DNA of 64,000 bases from Lineus longissimus (GCF_910592395.1 NC_088310.1:5649501-5713500), one strand, 5' to 3'. Positions 1 to 13,177 are shown, counted from the stretch's first letter. The notes: a model not told the origin generated them from the sequence alone. Numbers and translations are program-made.

Positions 1-34
1 GAGGAGGAACTGACAGCAAGATCCTAAAACTCAC

Positions 35-233
35 TTTTCAATTAACATTTTCCGGATATCTGGATCTAACTGGAACATCATCTGTTCAATAAGCTTTGGA
101 GGTGAGTGTAACCATCGCTCCAGCATGCTGAATGTGCGATAGTGGTCCTGAACATCACTGATGAGGACGTCGTGAGTGACGTGGTACTCTTGGAGTATGC
201 CACGTTTCTTGAGTTGTGCTGCTGCATCTTGAA
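35..233 (-). CDS. Internal exon of an unrecognised gene, divergent from HYLS1
   Basis: This is a single 199-base exon read on the minus strand. It is bounded by a pyrimidine-rich acceptor (tctttcag) just above 233 and a gtgagt donor just below 35. It encodes about 66 residues without a stop, including LKKRGILQEYHVTHDVLI and, near the end, PPKLIEQMMFQLDPDIRK, a helical and mildly basic sequence. Entry and exit phases are consistent with an internal exon, so the gene continues off the left edge; its upstream exons were not located between 234 and 1400. I do not recognise the family. The gene is transcribed away from HYLS1, so both may use the roughly 1.2-kb gap between them. Confidence 0.5.
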
Positions 234-1415
234 CTGAAAGACAGATCAATATGTGGAGAAAATGCGAATGATAAGGACAGCGGGCACTTTTTAAAAATTT
301 TAAAGACTCTCTGAAGGGGAAGTGCGTCCATATCGCAACCTTAGGACACTATGCCAGCATTGGTGTGTACCCACGTGTCGTCTGGTAAAATATATCAACA
401 CCAGAATGGGTCAACAAACGTACCAGCCCCTTGACAAAAGTATTGGTATTTTGGGGCAAAAAATGGGCGGTTCACCTTTAAACTTTTTGAATATTTTGAT
501 AAGACTCGAGTCGACTAGGATATAGAAAAGTGGGTATAAAACAACAATAACACACCTGAATGGCCATTTAACCATAGGCTGTATAACTCAGGATCAATAA
601 GAGTGTTATTGCCCACAAAGAGATCTACAGATGTCATGATGAAAGAGGATATTTGAAGGGAAAAATATGGTATTGGTATTTTGTGACCGAATTTAGTTCT
701 TCTATTTTCTGCCAGATGGCGTATATCATACGGGACAGTTCTTCCCCTAAATATTTTGTTACAAGGCTTTAATAAATATTCCCAGAGTCATATTATTGTT
801 TTTATTTCATGACTATTGTACCTATGTAAATTCTAGTTGAATCGAATTTTAACCTCTGTATTTGAAAGCATTTCCCGCCAATGAAATTTGAAAGCGAGCA
901 AAAGTCCGTAAAGAAATTTCATTTTAAAATTTTTGTATTTTTTACAACAAATCGTCGATTTAAGTCCACTTCCAAATCACCAATCATTTGTTTGAATACA
1001 AAAAATTCAAGGTAAGCAGTAGGTTTAGGCGTTTAACTCCACTTTATTTTCTTTCACTGTCTTGTCTTTTCAAAATATTGTTTCCAAATGCCAGAATTTG
1101 CCTGTTGTGTACTTCGTAGTGTAAAATGTACCGTGCACTGTGCAGTAGTACAGGGTGTCACAAAAAATTATACCAAGTTTCTGTTTGGCATCGGAACCAC
1201 AAGAAGAGCTCGATGTTAGAATGTTGTAAACAATTAAACCGTCAGTACTGCTAATGCAATTTGCACCAATTTGGGCAAATGAGAAGCGAAGATTATATGT
1301 CATCCCTGATTTACTCGGGATGTATTGTTATACCTTAGTCCTTACCTGTACCAACACTAACAGCCTTCACTAATGTATTTTTTCTGTTTTAGCTTTATTT
1401 TGCAAGATCTTGAAG
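234..1415. other. Intergenic gap, probable divergent promoter region and HYLS1 5' UTR
   Basis: No convincing coding exon is seen on either strand. An acceptor-like site (ctgttttag at about 1391) lies just before the HYLS1 start, so HYLS1 probably has an upstream untranslated exon in this gap. The flanking genes point away from each other. No TATA box or strong factor site could be assigned. Confidence 0.4.
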
Positions 1416-4400
1416 ATGCAGGCCAGTACAGATTATGATTTCACAGAGGAGGAGATTCGCACCCAACTTGAGAAATTGGGTTATTACAACATCCCAGATC
1501 ACAGGCTGAAGGAATTCAAGCAAGGTGAGGCTAGGTGTCTTAGCAACACCAGAACAATTGGCCCACAGGCACTGGTTGCTGAGATAGTTGCATCTAAACT
1601 TGGCGACGATATCTCTTGAAGTGCATGTATCAATATTAAGATCAAGCCAAACTTAGCGATGTTTTCCAATTTTCACTGAAAAAAAATTGGAGACAATTGG
1701 TTGACTGATGCATTTGGTAAATTTACACAATAAAAATCCTCATGGTATTTCAGTTGTGCTTTAAACATGTGTATTTCCAGATTTGGATCATGTCTTGATC
1801 AGCAACCAAAGTGATATTGAGGCAGCAGCAGGTCGAACTTCAACAGGTTCAGTTGGGTCGAGGCGATCACCTTTCCCTGATAGTTCAAGTCACATGCAGG
1901 GACACTCGGATGTCAACTCATCGGTAATAAACATGTAATCGCATCTGAGCGCCATACTTTAGTGGCAACCTTTATAGTCTTTTGTCTCTTTATAAGAAAA
2001 TAATACAAAGAAAAAATCCTTTCATTCTCCACTCAAATTGAATCTTGATGAACCAACACCATAGAAATATTTCATATATTTGAGCGTTTGTCTTTTCTAG
2101 TTTGAACACTCTAAGTTTGGCAAGGAAAACCAAGATGTGCACATCCAAGTGATGGGCGTTGACCCGAGCATGAGAAAACAACCCACCTGTACCTACTATG
2201 ATGGTGGCCAGATGAGATCGAGATCTGCTCCTGTCAGTCCAGCGAAGTCCACTGCCAGTACAGACACAGATGGAGAGAGGAGGCTTATCAAGAGAAAAGT
2301 CCTAAGGTAATGACTTGTCAAACCTCCGATTTTTAATGTTTATTAATATTATCTAACTTTTCTCTGTTTCAAGCTACAGTCTTTTAAAAACGGATTATCG
2401 GAAAATGTGGAAAAAAAATTAAAAATTTAGCAGTTAAAGGGTTAAATGGTGTCTAGAGCTGCCATGGTAAAAAAGGTCATTTATTTGGTAGGCTTAGGAT
2501 AATGATATGCTGCAGACTTGAGAATACAAAAAAACCACCCGAGGCCAAGTGCATAATAATTGGTAAGCCATGCTAGATTTCCATTACTGTAAACCGCCAA
2601 GTTTTCATGGGTGTTTTATTTTTGCGTGCATTGCAAATAACCTCAATTTGCGAATATAAAAATTGACAATAAACACTTTCTGATTTGAGAAACTAAAAGA
2701 AATTTCCTAACCTGCCAAAATAAAAATCATGAATATTGTATTCTTTGCAGAAACTTTTGCCAAATTGTAAAAATAAAGAGGCATGGACATTTGAGAGTTT
2801 ACCGTGCATGTTTAGAATTCTGTAACAGTCATTCTGATATTGCCTTGGTGCAGACAATGAGATAACAATGGCCAACCAGGTTAATAAATAATAGTGTTCA
2901 CAAATTGTAATTTTCAGAAAAATTAATGGTGAGTCGATTATAGACGAGTCCATCCTAGACAGTGATGCTGATTTGTCAGGATTACGCGAGAAGATCCGCC
3001 AACTTCCTATCGTCGAGGATGACGCAAGATCTGTCACAGAGAGCGAGAATTCCAGAATTGGGGGGTCCAAGTGGAGAGCCAGGCCAATGACTGCACCAGC
3101 TCGAGATATTCTCAGGGTGAGTTTTTGTACTAACTCTCTCCTGAAAGCTATTTTGAAAAAAAATAGATAACAAATTTTACAAAACTGCAAAACTTGCTAC
3201 AGTGATACATTTGATTTGAACATCAAAACCTAAATGATCACTTCGTTAAGCATGCACATTAACTGCAAAAACCATTAATGTCACAGCAGAAAGAATGGAG
3301 TTTACTTGAAGGGGCTTTAAGTGAATTTATAGTGGCTTTGCATCTGACCTCTTCACGTGTGTAATTAGAATGATTTCATGGTAAAAAAAGTTAGAAGTCT
3401 GCAAGTCGTTTGGCCAAGGTGATCAGCTTATCAGATTCTAACGTTATCCGGGATTACTTAGCTTGATTTATTAAAATTTAATCACTTCCCATGGATTTGA
3501 TGGTGATATTGTTATGACTGATACCCAGTCTTACCTGACATTAATCACAAGTAAAGTCGGCTGATCAGGTTAATTGCTGTAAATTTCAGACTACCATTAA
3601 TCCTCTGGTCCTGGGCCTGAGCTGGCTCAATGACCTTTTGGTGAAATCTGGAAAGTCAGTCATCTTGCCAAATCTCTGATTCTATGATTGCCAATGCATT
3701 ACAAGGTAGCAAAATTAGCAATATTGCGTCTGGGGTTAGAAACCACCTGAAAGAAGTCCTCACTTGCTAATTTGCTGGTGGGTAGCTCAGGCCTTGACTG
3801 ATTCTTTTTCAAGGTTTTATGAACAAAGTTAGATATTTAAAAAAATTGGATGTTGTGCATGCAGTTGAAATTGATTGTTTCCCTGATAGATCATAAAGTT
3901 ACTCAATGGATTCTCGTTTGCAGGAGTCGAGAATGTCATATGAAGATCCCAGTGCAAAGTCTGTAATCTACCCAATGGAAGTGCAACCGAATGAGCGTAA
4001 CATCCGTCGATGTGACCCAGTCAGCCGCTACCACCAGTTCCGGCAGAGTTGGGATGCCCAGAAGGCGCCTGGTGAGAAGGCCCACAAGACGCTGAGGTGG
4101 AATATGAGGGAACACATGCTCTATCACGATGAAGTCTTCAAGGTAAATAATTCTGTTATTTCTATCATGTAAATGGATCGGCTCTAGGAAAATTCGTCCC
4201 CGGAAAATTCGTCCCCGGAAAACTCGTCCCCGGAAAATTCGTCCCCTAGGAAAATTCGTCCCCGGATAATTCGTCCCCGAGGAAAATTCGTCCCCGGATA
4301 ATTCGTCCCCGAGGATAATTCGTCCCTGGAGAATTCGTCCCCGAGGATAATTCGTCCCTGGAAAATTCGTCCCCGAGGAATATTTCGTCCCCGGAAAATA

Positions 4401-5548
4401 TGTCCCCTAGGATAATTCGTCCCTGGGAAATTCGTCCTCGAAGATAATTCATCCCCAAAAGTTGAAAGTTTCTGACATTACTTTCTAGTAATAACTACTA
4501 CTTACTACTTTCGACTTTTCTCATTCATTATATCTCTCTTTACTACCCTACTAGCTAGTTACCTACTCCACTCTTTTTATAGTAGGTAGAGGAAGGCAGG
4601 CGAAATAATTTTTTTTTCTTTCAAATAAGTATTTTTACTGGTCAGAATGAAAGAAAAGCTCTAAATTCTTCAATAAAATATTTTGCCTGCCTACTTCTAC
4701 CTACTATAAAAATAGTGGGGTAGGTAACTAGCTAGTATGGTAGTAAAGAGAGGTGTTACACTGAATGAGAAAAATCGAAAGTAGTAGTTATTACTACAGT
4801 CCATTCGACAAGACTTAGGAGTCTTAGAAAGTTAAGTCAGAAACTTTCAACTTTGTAAAATATTCTGGGGATGAATTATCCTCGGGGACGAACTTTCCAG
4901 GGACGAATTATCCTCGGGGACAAATTTTCCGGGGACGAATTATCCTCAGGGACGAATTATCCTCGGGGACGAATTTTCCGGCGACGAATTTTCCTTGGGG
5001 ACGAATTATCCGGGGACGAATTTGCGGGGACGAATTATCCGGGGACGAATTATCCGGGGACGAATTTTCCTGTAACCAAATGGATCAGCTCCTCTCTCTT
5101 AGGTGTTTTATAGTTTTTTTCTTGTTGTCTCACTGCCTTATCTGTTTTGTGCACGAAAGTGGCCACTATCGCATCCTTTGATGAAGGGTGGTCCAAGGCA
5201 AAATGACTCAGACGTAAAGATAACATAATGATACGAAATATGGCCTGCCATTTGTGAAATTACAAAAGCAATCATGGTACATCAAGACATGGTAGCCTTT
5301 GTTTGTGATATATCAAGACCATAATGTCTTGAGAGGTATGCTAATTGTGCCGACATCAAGATTTCATCTAAATATACATGTATATGTCTCAAAATGGCAA
5401 TTTTCTCTACTTTCAGAAAGAACCTAAAAATTTTAACCCCAATACGTACGTTGTTCCAACAGAGAAGAAAAGAAAAGCACTTCGATGGCAGATTCGTGCA
5501 GACTTGGCTGCTGGTGTCATGCCTTCTACTGGTTATACTACCAGCTGA
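1416..5548 (+). CDS. HYLS1: HYLS1 centriolar and ciliogenic protein
   Basis: HYLS1 is a core centriole protein that binds SAS-4/CPAP and is needed for cilium formation; mutation in humans causes hydrolethalus syndrome. Six exons close in phase to a 335-aa protein: 1416-1524, 1781-1923, 2101-2306, 2918-3116, 3924-4142 and 5417-5548 (TGA). The N-terminus has the invertebrate HYLS1 signature [19 protein letters not shown] basic stretch ([20 protein letters not shown]) and an acidic stretch follow. The HYLS1 box lies at about residues 250-292 ([20 protein letters not shown], then LRW) and the family C-terminus has [20 protein letters not shown]. The start is the ATG at 1416; a TTG two codons earlier was rejected. 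The last intron, about 1.27 kb, contains a foldback element. Confidence 0.93.
4186..5077. mobile_element. Foldback element in the last HYLS1 intron
   Basis: About 0.9 kb forms a long imperfect inverted repeat. The left outer arm (about 4186-4450) is a tandem run of short units of the type ggaaaattcgtccccg. The right outer arm (about 4865-5070) carries the reverse complement, cggggacgaattttcc and variants. The inner arms also pair: a stretch with ctactagctagttacc near 4550 matches ggtaactagctagtatgg near 4725, around an AT-rich centre near 4640. The flanks carry a 15-base direct repeat with one mismatch: aaatggatcggctct at 4171-4185 and aaatggatcagctcc at 5078-5092, which would fit a target-site duplication. 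No transposase is encoded, so the element is non-autonomous. Confidence 0.75.
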
Positions 5549-6991
5549 ATATAACAGGAGATATCAAAGACATTTCATAGACTACCCACAGTCCTGCTTG
5601 TAAGGACTGCAGCAGTGCACATGGCTGGGAGATTTTTCTGCCATTTCATAAATTAACATCTCTACTCATCATCATTGTCATCATCTTAGTGTCTTATCAC
5701 ATTTGTGAATTTGCCGGTTTGTGTGATTTTGTCAAATTTTGCTGCTTGAATGAATGATGTCAGAGTGGATGTCTGTAAAATATGTACATTCTGTGAGAAC
5801 ATTGAGAATTAGTCTCAGCATTTGAGTTGGTGAAAGGAATTCTAAATGGAAAATGGAAAATGACGATATGTTTGTGTTTGCTTTTAAGTTGCTTCTAAGT
5901 AGAGGGGCATATTATGAGATAGAAACTCGAGTTCCCAAAATTGTTGCACTTGTTCTAAAACTGCCAAGTTGTACAATATTATTCCAGTTAAAATACCATG
6001 ACATTCCAAATACTATTATGAGAGAACATTGTTGTATCAAACGAAGCTACTACATATGCATTTACAATTAATTCTACACAGTGAATAATGGTATCTGTTT
6101 ACCTTTGAAAAATATGTGCTTTGAAAGGAAATTATGACATAAAAGATGTGGAAAGAAGACTTGTTCATTTTGAGGGACATAATAAGCATTGCACAAACAA
6201 ACAATTTTTGTCACTGTGATTATAATCGCTTCTCTGTCGGACAAATATTTACTCATCAACCGGTAAAATGGATTGCTTGGTTTGATTGTGAGATTTTTGT
6301 CGCAGGTTTGTCATGATCATGATCGCAGGTTGTAGCATCAAAAATCGCTATATATAAAGGATCCCTCTGTAATGTTTTTAGCGGTGTGTTTTGCTGAGCA
6401 GCTGGTCTGCTGACTGTATATTGTTTATTTTTTAATGATTTAATGTGCACAAGATAGCCAGAATACATGGACTAGTTATCACGAAAGGTAATATATATGC
6501 TGGTACTTTTGATCTTGAATAATTACCAGAATTAATCAAATATTCACCCATTGCCACATCGTGTACATAAGACTAGTATGTGCATGTAGCAGAAATGTGG
6601 TAAATAATTATTTTTTAAGGGTTGTTCAAGAACAAAAGTGTGAGTGTGGAACATGGATGTATAATGCCTGCTAAAATACTATTCTCTTTAGAAATTTGGT
6701 CCCAATCCGTGTATGTATATTGCTGTTGCATGTCGAAAGAACATACAATATAAGAATGAAAGTGCAGGTTTACCAAAATTTTTGTTGATATCTATTGTCT
6801 GATTGTACTTTTTGAACCTTCACCTTTGAGAAACTTGTAATACAATTGTCTTGGTTACAGAAATTCTATGTTGTGTAGAGGGATATCAGCTCGCTTATGG
6901 ATAATTTTATCATGATGTAATTTTAGTTGACAGTTGGATTGATTCCACTTGTTATGGTCATATTTTATACCTGTAGTGAAGTGCAGGAGCA
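5549..6991 (+). other. HYLS1 3' untranslated region
   Basis: This AT-rich stretch has no supported exon on either strand. It runs from the HYLS1 stop codon to an AATAAA hexamer at 6992 and is most simply read as a long 3' UTR. Short open frames near 5853 and 6256 look accidental. Confidence 0.5.
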
Positions 6992-6997
6992 AATAAA
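6992..6997 (+). terminator. AATAAA polyadenylation signal, probably for HYLS1
   Basis: This is a canonical AATAAA followed by a T-rich stretch, about 1.4 kb after the HYLS1 stop codon. It lies just before the start of the minisatellite region. Confidence 0.5.
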
Positions 6998-7389
6998 GTT
7001 TTTTATCATTTGATAATCAACCTTTTTCGCCACATCTGTATTTTCCCAAACAGATTGATAGAACAAGGCAGTGTCGAGATCCCTTACATGCCTGCATTAG
7101 GGGACAGAATCTTTCAGTGACCTCTAAAATTCGAGCCACCTGCTCTACAGTCCTGTTTTCATGCAATTTGTGACTAGCAAATGAGCCTACTGGATCCTGA
7201 CCATCAAGGCAAAAACTCACAAAAGTTGGAAGACATCATATTGTTGTTCACCTCTGTACATGTAGGTGTAAGCAATATGGTGTTTGACTGGTGCAGTTGA
7301 ACAAACAAATTGAGAAAAAAGGTGGTCTTCGATAGAGGCGACTGTGACAATCACCTCAACACCAAAACAAGGATGACACTGGGACAATG

Positions 7390-10300
7390 TATGGCCGGAG
7401 ACCCGTCTTGCTGTTGAGGACCGATCCAGACAGTGAATGTACCAAGTCTCTCTGTGTGGTGACAGACTCAGACAATCCCTGTCGTGTAAACGGCGGAGAC
7501 CCTTTTTACTGGGTAAGGACAGATTCGGACAGTCCATGTATCAAAGGCGGAGCTCCGTCTTGCCATGTGAGGACAGATTCGGACAGTCCATGTATCAAAG
7601 GTGGTGCTCCGTCTTGCCATGTGAGGACAGATTCGGACAGTCCATGTATCAAAGGTGGTGCTCCGTCTTGCCATGTGAGGACAGATTCGGACAGTCCATG
7701 TATCAAAGGTGGTGCTCCGTCTTGCCATGTGAGGACAGATTCGGACAGTCCATGTATCAAAGGTGGTGCTCCGTCTTGCCATGTGAGGACAGATTCGGAC
7801 AGTCCATGTATCAAAGGTGGTGCTCCGTCTTGCCATGTGAGGACAGATTCGGACAGTCCATGTATCAAAGGTGGTGCTCCGTCTTGCCATGTGAGGACAG
7901 ATTCGGAGAGTCCATGTATCAAAGGTGGAGCTCCATCATGCTATTGTGAGGAAAGATTCAGACAGTCCCTGTATCAAAGGCGGAGCACCATCTTGCCGTG
8001 TGAGGACAGATTCAGACAGTCCCTGTATCAAAGGCTGGGCTCCGTCTTACTGTGTAAGGACAGATTCAGACAGTCCCTGTATCAACAGCGTAGCCTCTCT
8101 TGTTGTCGAATGACAGGTTCAGACTATTCAGATGAAAGACGGAGCCACGTATTGCTGTGTGAGGACACGATGCAGGCAGTCCCTGTATAGCAGGACATAG
8201 ACTCGGCCGTCTTGCTGGGTAAAACCGACTAAGATACCCTTATAGCCCTCATATGGGTTCATTCATACATATTGTGATACTGCATCCGGCCTTGCTTAGT
8301 GATGACAGATTCAGACAGTCCCTGTATCCACGGCTAAGCCCCGGCTTGCTGTCGTAAGGTCGGATACCGACTGTCTCTGTATCAAAGGCGAAGCCCCCTC
8401 TCTTGTTGTCTATGACAGCTGATTCAGACGGTCCCTGTATCAACGGTGGATGTCAATCTTGCTGTGCGAGGAGACACTCAGACAGTCCCTGTAGCAAAGG
8501 CGGAACCCCGCATTGCTGTGTGAAGACATATTTAGACGTACCGGCATCAAAGGCAAAGCTCCGTCTTGCTGTCCGAAGACAGATTCAGACTGTTCCCGTA
8601 TCAAAAGGCGGTGCCTCGTCCAGCTGTGTGAGGGCAGATTCAGACTGTCTCGGTATAAGAAAAACGTAGTCCCGTTTTCCTATGTGAGGGCAGATTAAAA
8701 CAGTCCCTGCATCAACGGCGGGCTCTCGTCTTATGTGGACAGATTCAGACTCTCCCCGTATCAAAGGCAGGACCCCGCCTAGCCTGTTGAGTGAGATCAT
8801 CAGCGGAGACTCGTCTCGTTGGGAGAGGACAGATTCAGACGCGCACATCGAAGGCCGCGCCCAGCCTTGCTGCGTGATCGGTGAGGACAGCTTAAGACAG
8901 TGATTGTATGAAAAGCATAGCGCCGTCCCGCTGTGTGAGGACAGATTCAGAGGGTCCCAGTATTAGAGGTAAAGCTCCGTGTTGCTGTGTGAGGACAGAT
9001 TCAGACAGTCCCTGCTGCGTTCAGGACAGGTACTTTGAGACAGACTATGATACTGTCCCCGTATTGCCGTGCGCAGACCCAACATTCAGGACGGATGGCT
9101 TGAGAAAGGCTTGATGGCTTGATTGCGATACTGCCCCCGTATTGCTGTTATGACAGATACAAACAGTCCCCAGCACTGAGAAATGAGGTCGTATATCATT
9201 GGAGAGATTGCGATACTGCCTTCGTCTTGCTGTGGGAAGACATATTCAGACTATCCCTGTTAGATAGCCACGTCTTGCTGTGTGTGAGGACATACTCACA
9301 CAGTCCCTGAATAAAAGGCGGAGCCCCATCTTGCTGCATGAAGGACGACAGATTCAGACAGTCCTTGTTTCAACGGTGGGGGCACGTTTTGCTGTGTGAG
9401 GACAGATTCAGAGAGCCCCTGTATCAACGGCGGAGACTCGTCTTGCTGCATATAGGAAGACAGATTCAGACAGTTCCTGTATCAAAGGCGGAGCTCCGTC
9501 TTGCTGTGTGAGGACACATTCACAGGCAGTCCCTGTATCAACGGTGGAGCCCCATCTGCTGCTGTGTGAGGACATGTTCAGAGATTCCTTGGATCAAAGG
9601 CATAGTCCCATCTTACTTTGTGAGGACAGATTCAGGGAGTCCCTGCCCCGTCTTACTAGAATGTGGACAGATTCAGATTATCCCAATCAAAGGCAGGGCC
9701 GTCTTGCTATGTGAGGGCAGATTCAGACTGTCCGTGTGTCAATGGTGGAGCTCCGTCTTGCTGTAAGAGGGTAGATTCAGACAGACCCTGTACCAAAGGC
9801 AGAGTTCCGTCTTGCCGTCTGTTGACATATTCGGAGACTGTGACTATAACACTGTCCCCGTATGGCTGTGTGAGGACAGATTCAGACAGTCCCATCATTC
9901 AGGACAGGACAGGACTTTGAAACAGACTATGATACTGTTCCCATATTGCTGTGCGACGACAGATTCATTCTTCCCCCGTATTGCTTTTATGACAGATACA
10001 AACAGTCCCAAGCACTGAGCGTTTATCATTGGAGAGATTGCGATACTGCCTTCGTCTTGCTGTTGAAAGACAGATTCAGACTGTCCGTGCATTGAGGGCG
10101 CGGAGCCCAGTCCTATGTTGACAGACTTAGACTATCCCCGTTTCAAAGGCGGAGCCCCGTCGTGCTTTATGAGGACAGATTCAGAAAGCGGAGCCCTGCC
10201 TCGCTGCCCGAGGACTGATTCGACTGTATCAAAGACGGAGCAGCGTCTTGCTGTGTGAGGACAGATACTGACAGACAGTCCCTGTATCAAAGGCGTAGCC

Positions 10301-10620
10301 CCGTCTTGTTGTGTTTGGGTAGATTTAGACAATCCCTGTTATCAGTATGGGTGCATTTATGGAGATTGTTACACTACCTCCGGTGTGTTGAGTGAGAACA
10401 GAGGTGTGCCTTAAGACACGCTGACCCGTCTTGCAGAGCCAGGACAGCTTCAGACAGTCCCTGCATTCAGGGCGGGTGCGCGATTGTGATACTGATCCGT
10501 CTGGCTGTGTGATGACAGACTCGGACAGTCCCTGCATCGTGCTTTGGTGCCTTGAGGCATATTGTGATACTGTCGTCTTGCTATGAAAGGACTGATTTAG
10601 ACAGTCCCTGCATTCATGAG
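7390..10620. repeat. 54-bp minisatellite, homogeneous core with long degenerate flank
   Basis: A 54-base unit containing gattcggacagtccatgtat and ggtggtgctccgtcttgcca is repeated head to tail. About eight nearly identical copies occupy roughly 7515-7945 (unit starts near 7524, 7578, 7632, 7686, 7740, 7794, 7848 and 7902). From about 7945 to 10620 the copies are increasingly diverged and interrupted, with consensus pieces such as gtgaggacagattcagacag and tgtatcaaaggcgga. Because 54 is a multiple of three, open frames run through the core in several frames on both strands. In one plus frame the unit reads as 18 residues, VRTDSDSPCIKGGAPSCH. With no splice sites, ATG context or single preferred frame, I treat it as satellite DNA. 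Confidence 0.85.
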
Positions 10621-13177
10621 GACTCGACTACATGCATAAAACATCGTCCATTCCAAAGAGGAGTGTTTTACTGGCGGCCAGATCATTCAAATAGGGCTTT
10701 CACATGCCTTGAGAGACCATTAGAAGACAAGTCCATAGAGTTATTGTCATCTGAAAATTGAGGGTCTTACATAGTGTCTTGAGACATCACTGGAGCACAA
10801 TTATTTTGATTAAGTCCAGGTCAGGCCGTTGCAGACAGGCAAGACTGTGAGGCAACCAGTGGTCTTCTGCACTGTAACTGTACACTTCGTGAGGAGTGGA
10901 GGCAGCAATAAATGCAACATGTGTGGCCAATGGACAACTAGTACATGTACAATTGTGATTAAGAATATATGCGAACGAAGTTTGGCTGCTGCCTTGTCTA
11001 AAGGGTAAGACCGTTGTGACTGACGTCGTGTCAGATCCGAAAAATTGTCCTTGGGAGTGTCCTTACGTCTAGGCGTCACAACCTTGTTGGTGTGCGCTTG
11101 GTTTACTTGCTGTCGTCAGTCAAGGTCAGGATATAAACGGCAGGGTTTTAATCTGCCTGAAGAACGGTTTCGGTGTAGGGGTGACCTCATCAGTCATGCT
11201 AGTGGACTAGAACGGAGTGTGGTAGGTATTGGGTCCTACTGAACCCTTTAATGTTCAATATGAGGGTCGGACCAGCGTCCTCATTGTGGTATAAGGATGT
11301 TGTACTCTTTCAATGAGATGCGAGTAGTATTGCTGCTGTTGAGCTTTTGACTGAAATAGTATGGTGTTTTATCTATTTCAGGTATGAGTGTGATGTGTTG
11401 TTGTTTTGAGGACTGGGGTTCTGGGTGAAACCCCTGCTAAGTGGTGCATGGTGAACGATACTTTTAAATGGAGACAACATCAGCTAGCTTGCTGATGTGA
11501 GAGTGGTGATCAGGGCTGATACGGAGAAATAAATGATTGAAACGCGAGAGGGAGTATGAGTGTGGTTACCAGGATGTATTATCCTTGATGTGTTATCCCT
11601 TATGATCAAGAATAGCAAAGACTATTCTTTATCAATTATAGGTACAATCTGCAATGTACATTTGGGATGCACGTCTCCAAATAAACAGCAAAGAAAACCA
11701 CTTTTATCTAATGTCCTTTAATTCCAACAATCTTGATCTAGATAAGATGAACATTTCCCCACAGCAACAGTACGACTACAAACATAACATCTCACAGATA
11801 ACCACTGAGCCATTTAGTTGTTTTTCAATACGTGCTGTGCTTAGTTCTCTAATACCCAAATTATTTGGGTATTAGAGAACTTTATATTTGAAATATAAAT
11901 CATCTACTGCTAATTCAAAACTTCATTTTATAACTAAATGATTTCCCATTCCCTTTCACAATCAATGACAAAAGGATCCACACCATGTACGAACACAGTG
12001 GAAGGATTGAAAACAGCATGAACCATTTTCTAATCACTGGGTCCGTCATGAATGCAACCTTTCCATATAATGATAAGTTTGTGAAAAGTGACATCGGGTA
12101 CACAGCATGGCTATTCCTCCCAGAGGGCTATGTATAAAAAGAGCTTGTCTGACCCTTTTTGCTGTAAAATTTTTAACACGGTGGTGGTGGTTTTTACATT
12201 GATACAAGTACATTTAATTTCGTATCAGAAGTTCCAGTCAGTGTTGGAATAACAACCAAGGGAGGAAGAACAAAACAGTTCAAAAAGTAACAAATACAAG
12301 AAGACAATTGAATATGGACCCTTAGAATTTCATTGTATTGTCATTTATATTAACACTCCTCAAATTATACACTACTGACCACTTGGCCAAAGACATTAGA
12401 CTAACAAGATGTTGTACTATTACAACCCAACACAAATGCTATACTTTGAATAGCTTTGACAAACACTTATGATGATTGTATTTTCCTTCGAGCAGTTGGC
12501 CATGGCCCTGACCAGCAGAAAGATGATATGCACACTTGAAGAATTCATATAATGTGATGCAGGTCATAATTAATTCAACATTGACGAATCGTCACTTAAA
12601 AATACTGATTGCTCAGTTACCACAGTTTAAATTTTTTTACTTCACTGCATTTGAAGCAGCCAACATCTTTTCCCTACTATAGCCAAGCCACACTTCATTG
12701 CCCAGAGCCGCCCAAGGGTAAAGAACATACAAATCATGCTTTCGTCATCTTTAATCAAGAAAATGTGATGTGTCGAAGCAAAGTAAATAGATTAAAATAA
12801 TTTAACATTGATCACATCACCTTCTGAATAATATCCATTTCACGGGAGAAATTCAAAATTCAGAATTCAAAACTCACCCAATTGGCAAAAGGGGTGGGGG
12901 TTTCTTAAGTTCATACATATAGATACATTATCAAAAATCAATAGCCAAGATTTACGAGTTAGAATTTACTTGGGTTTACTTTTACCTGTTCACAAGCAGG
13001 CTTTAATTATATGTAGTTTTCAGCACGTCTGAGTTACAATGTACATGCAGAGGGACCTCAATCATCTTCTTTCATGAGATTCCCGACTACATACAGTTAA
13101 TATCTCACACAAACATGTAAATGACGAAGCTGCACAGACCATAACTACTTAAAAACCATTCCTAGGGCAGCAATGCG
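10621..13177. other. Non-coding stretch between the minisatellite and the DLST stop, including DLST 3' UTR
   Basis: No coding exon can be supported. The right part must contain the DLST 3' UTR, since the DLST stop is at 13178-13180 on the minus strand, but I could not choose a polyadenylation signal. The only conspicuous structure is the near-perfect palindrome at 11844-11880. Confidence 0.4.
11844..11880. repeat. Near-perfect 37-bp palindrome
   Basis: The arms gttctctaatacccaaat and atttgggtattagagaac are exact 18-base reverse complements separated by a single base. This could form a very stable hairpin in DNA or RNA. Confidence 0.8.

Noticed and set aside
7515-8100. Regular repeats resembling a CRISPR array
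   Set aside because: There are no unique spacers between repeats; the units are directly adjacent and the genome is animal.
7387-8190. Long repetitive ORF, with matching ORFs in other frames and on the minus strand (7468-7890, 7506-7922)
   Set aside because: The frames stay open only because the 54-bp unit is a multiple of three and contains no stop in them. There is no single favoured frame, splice signal or domain.
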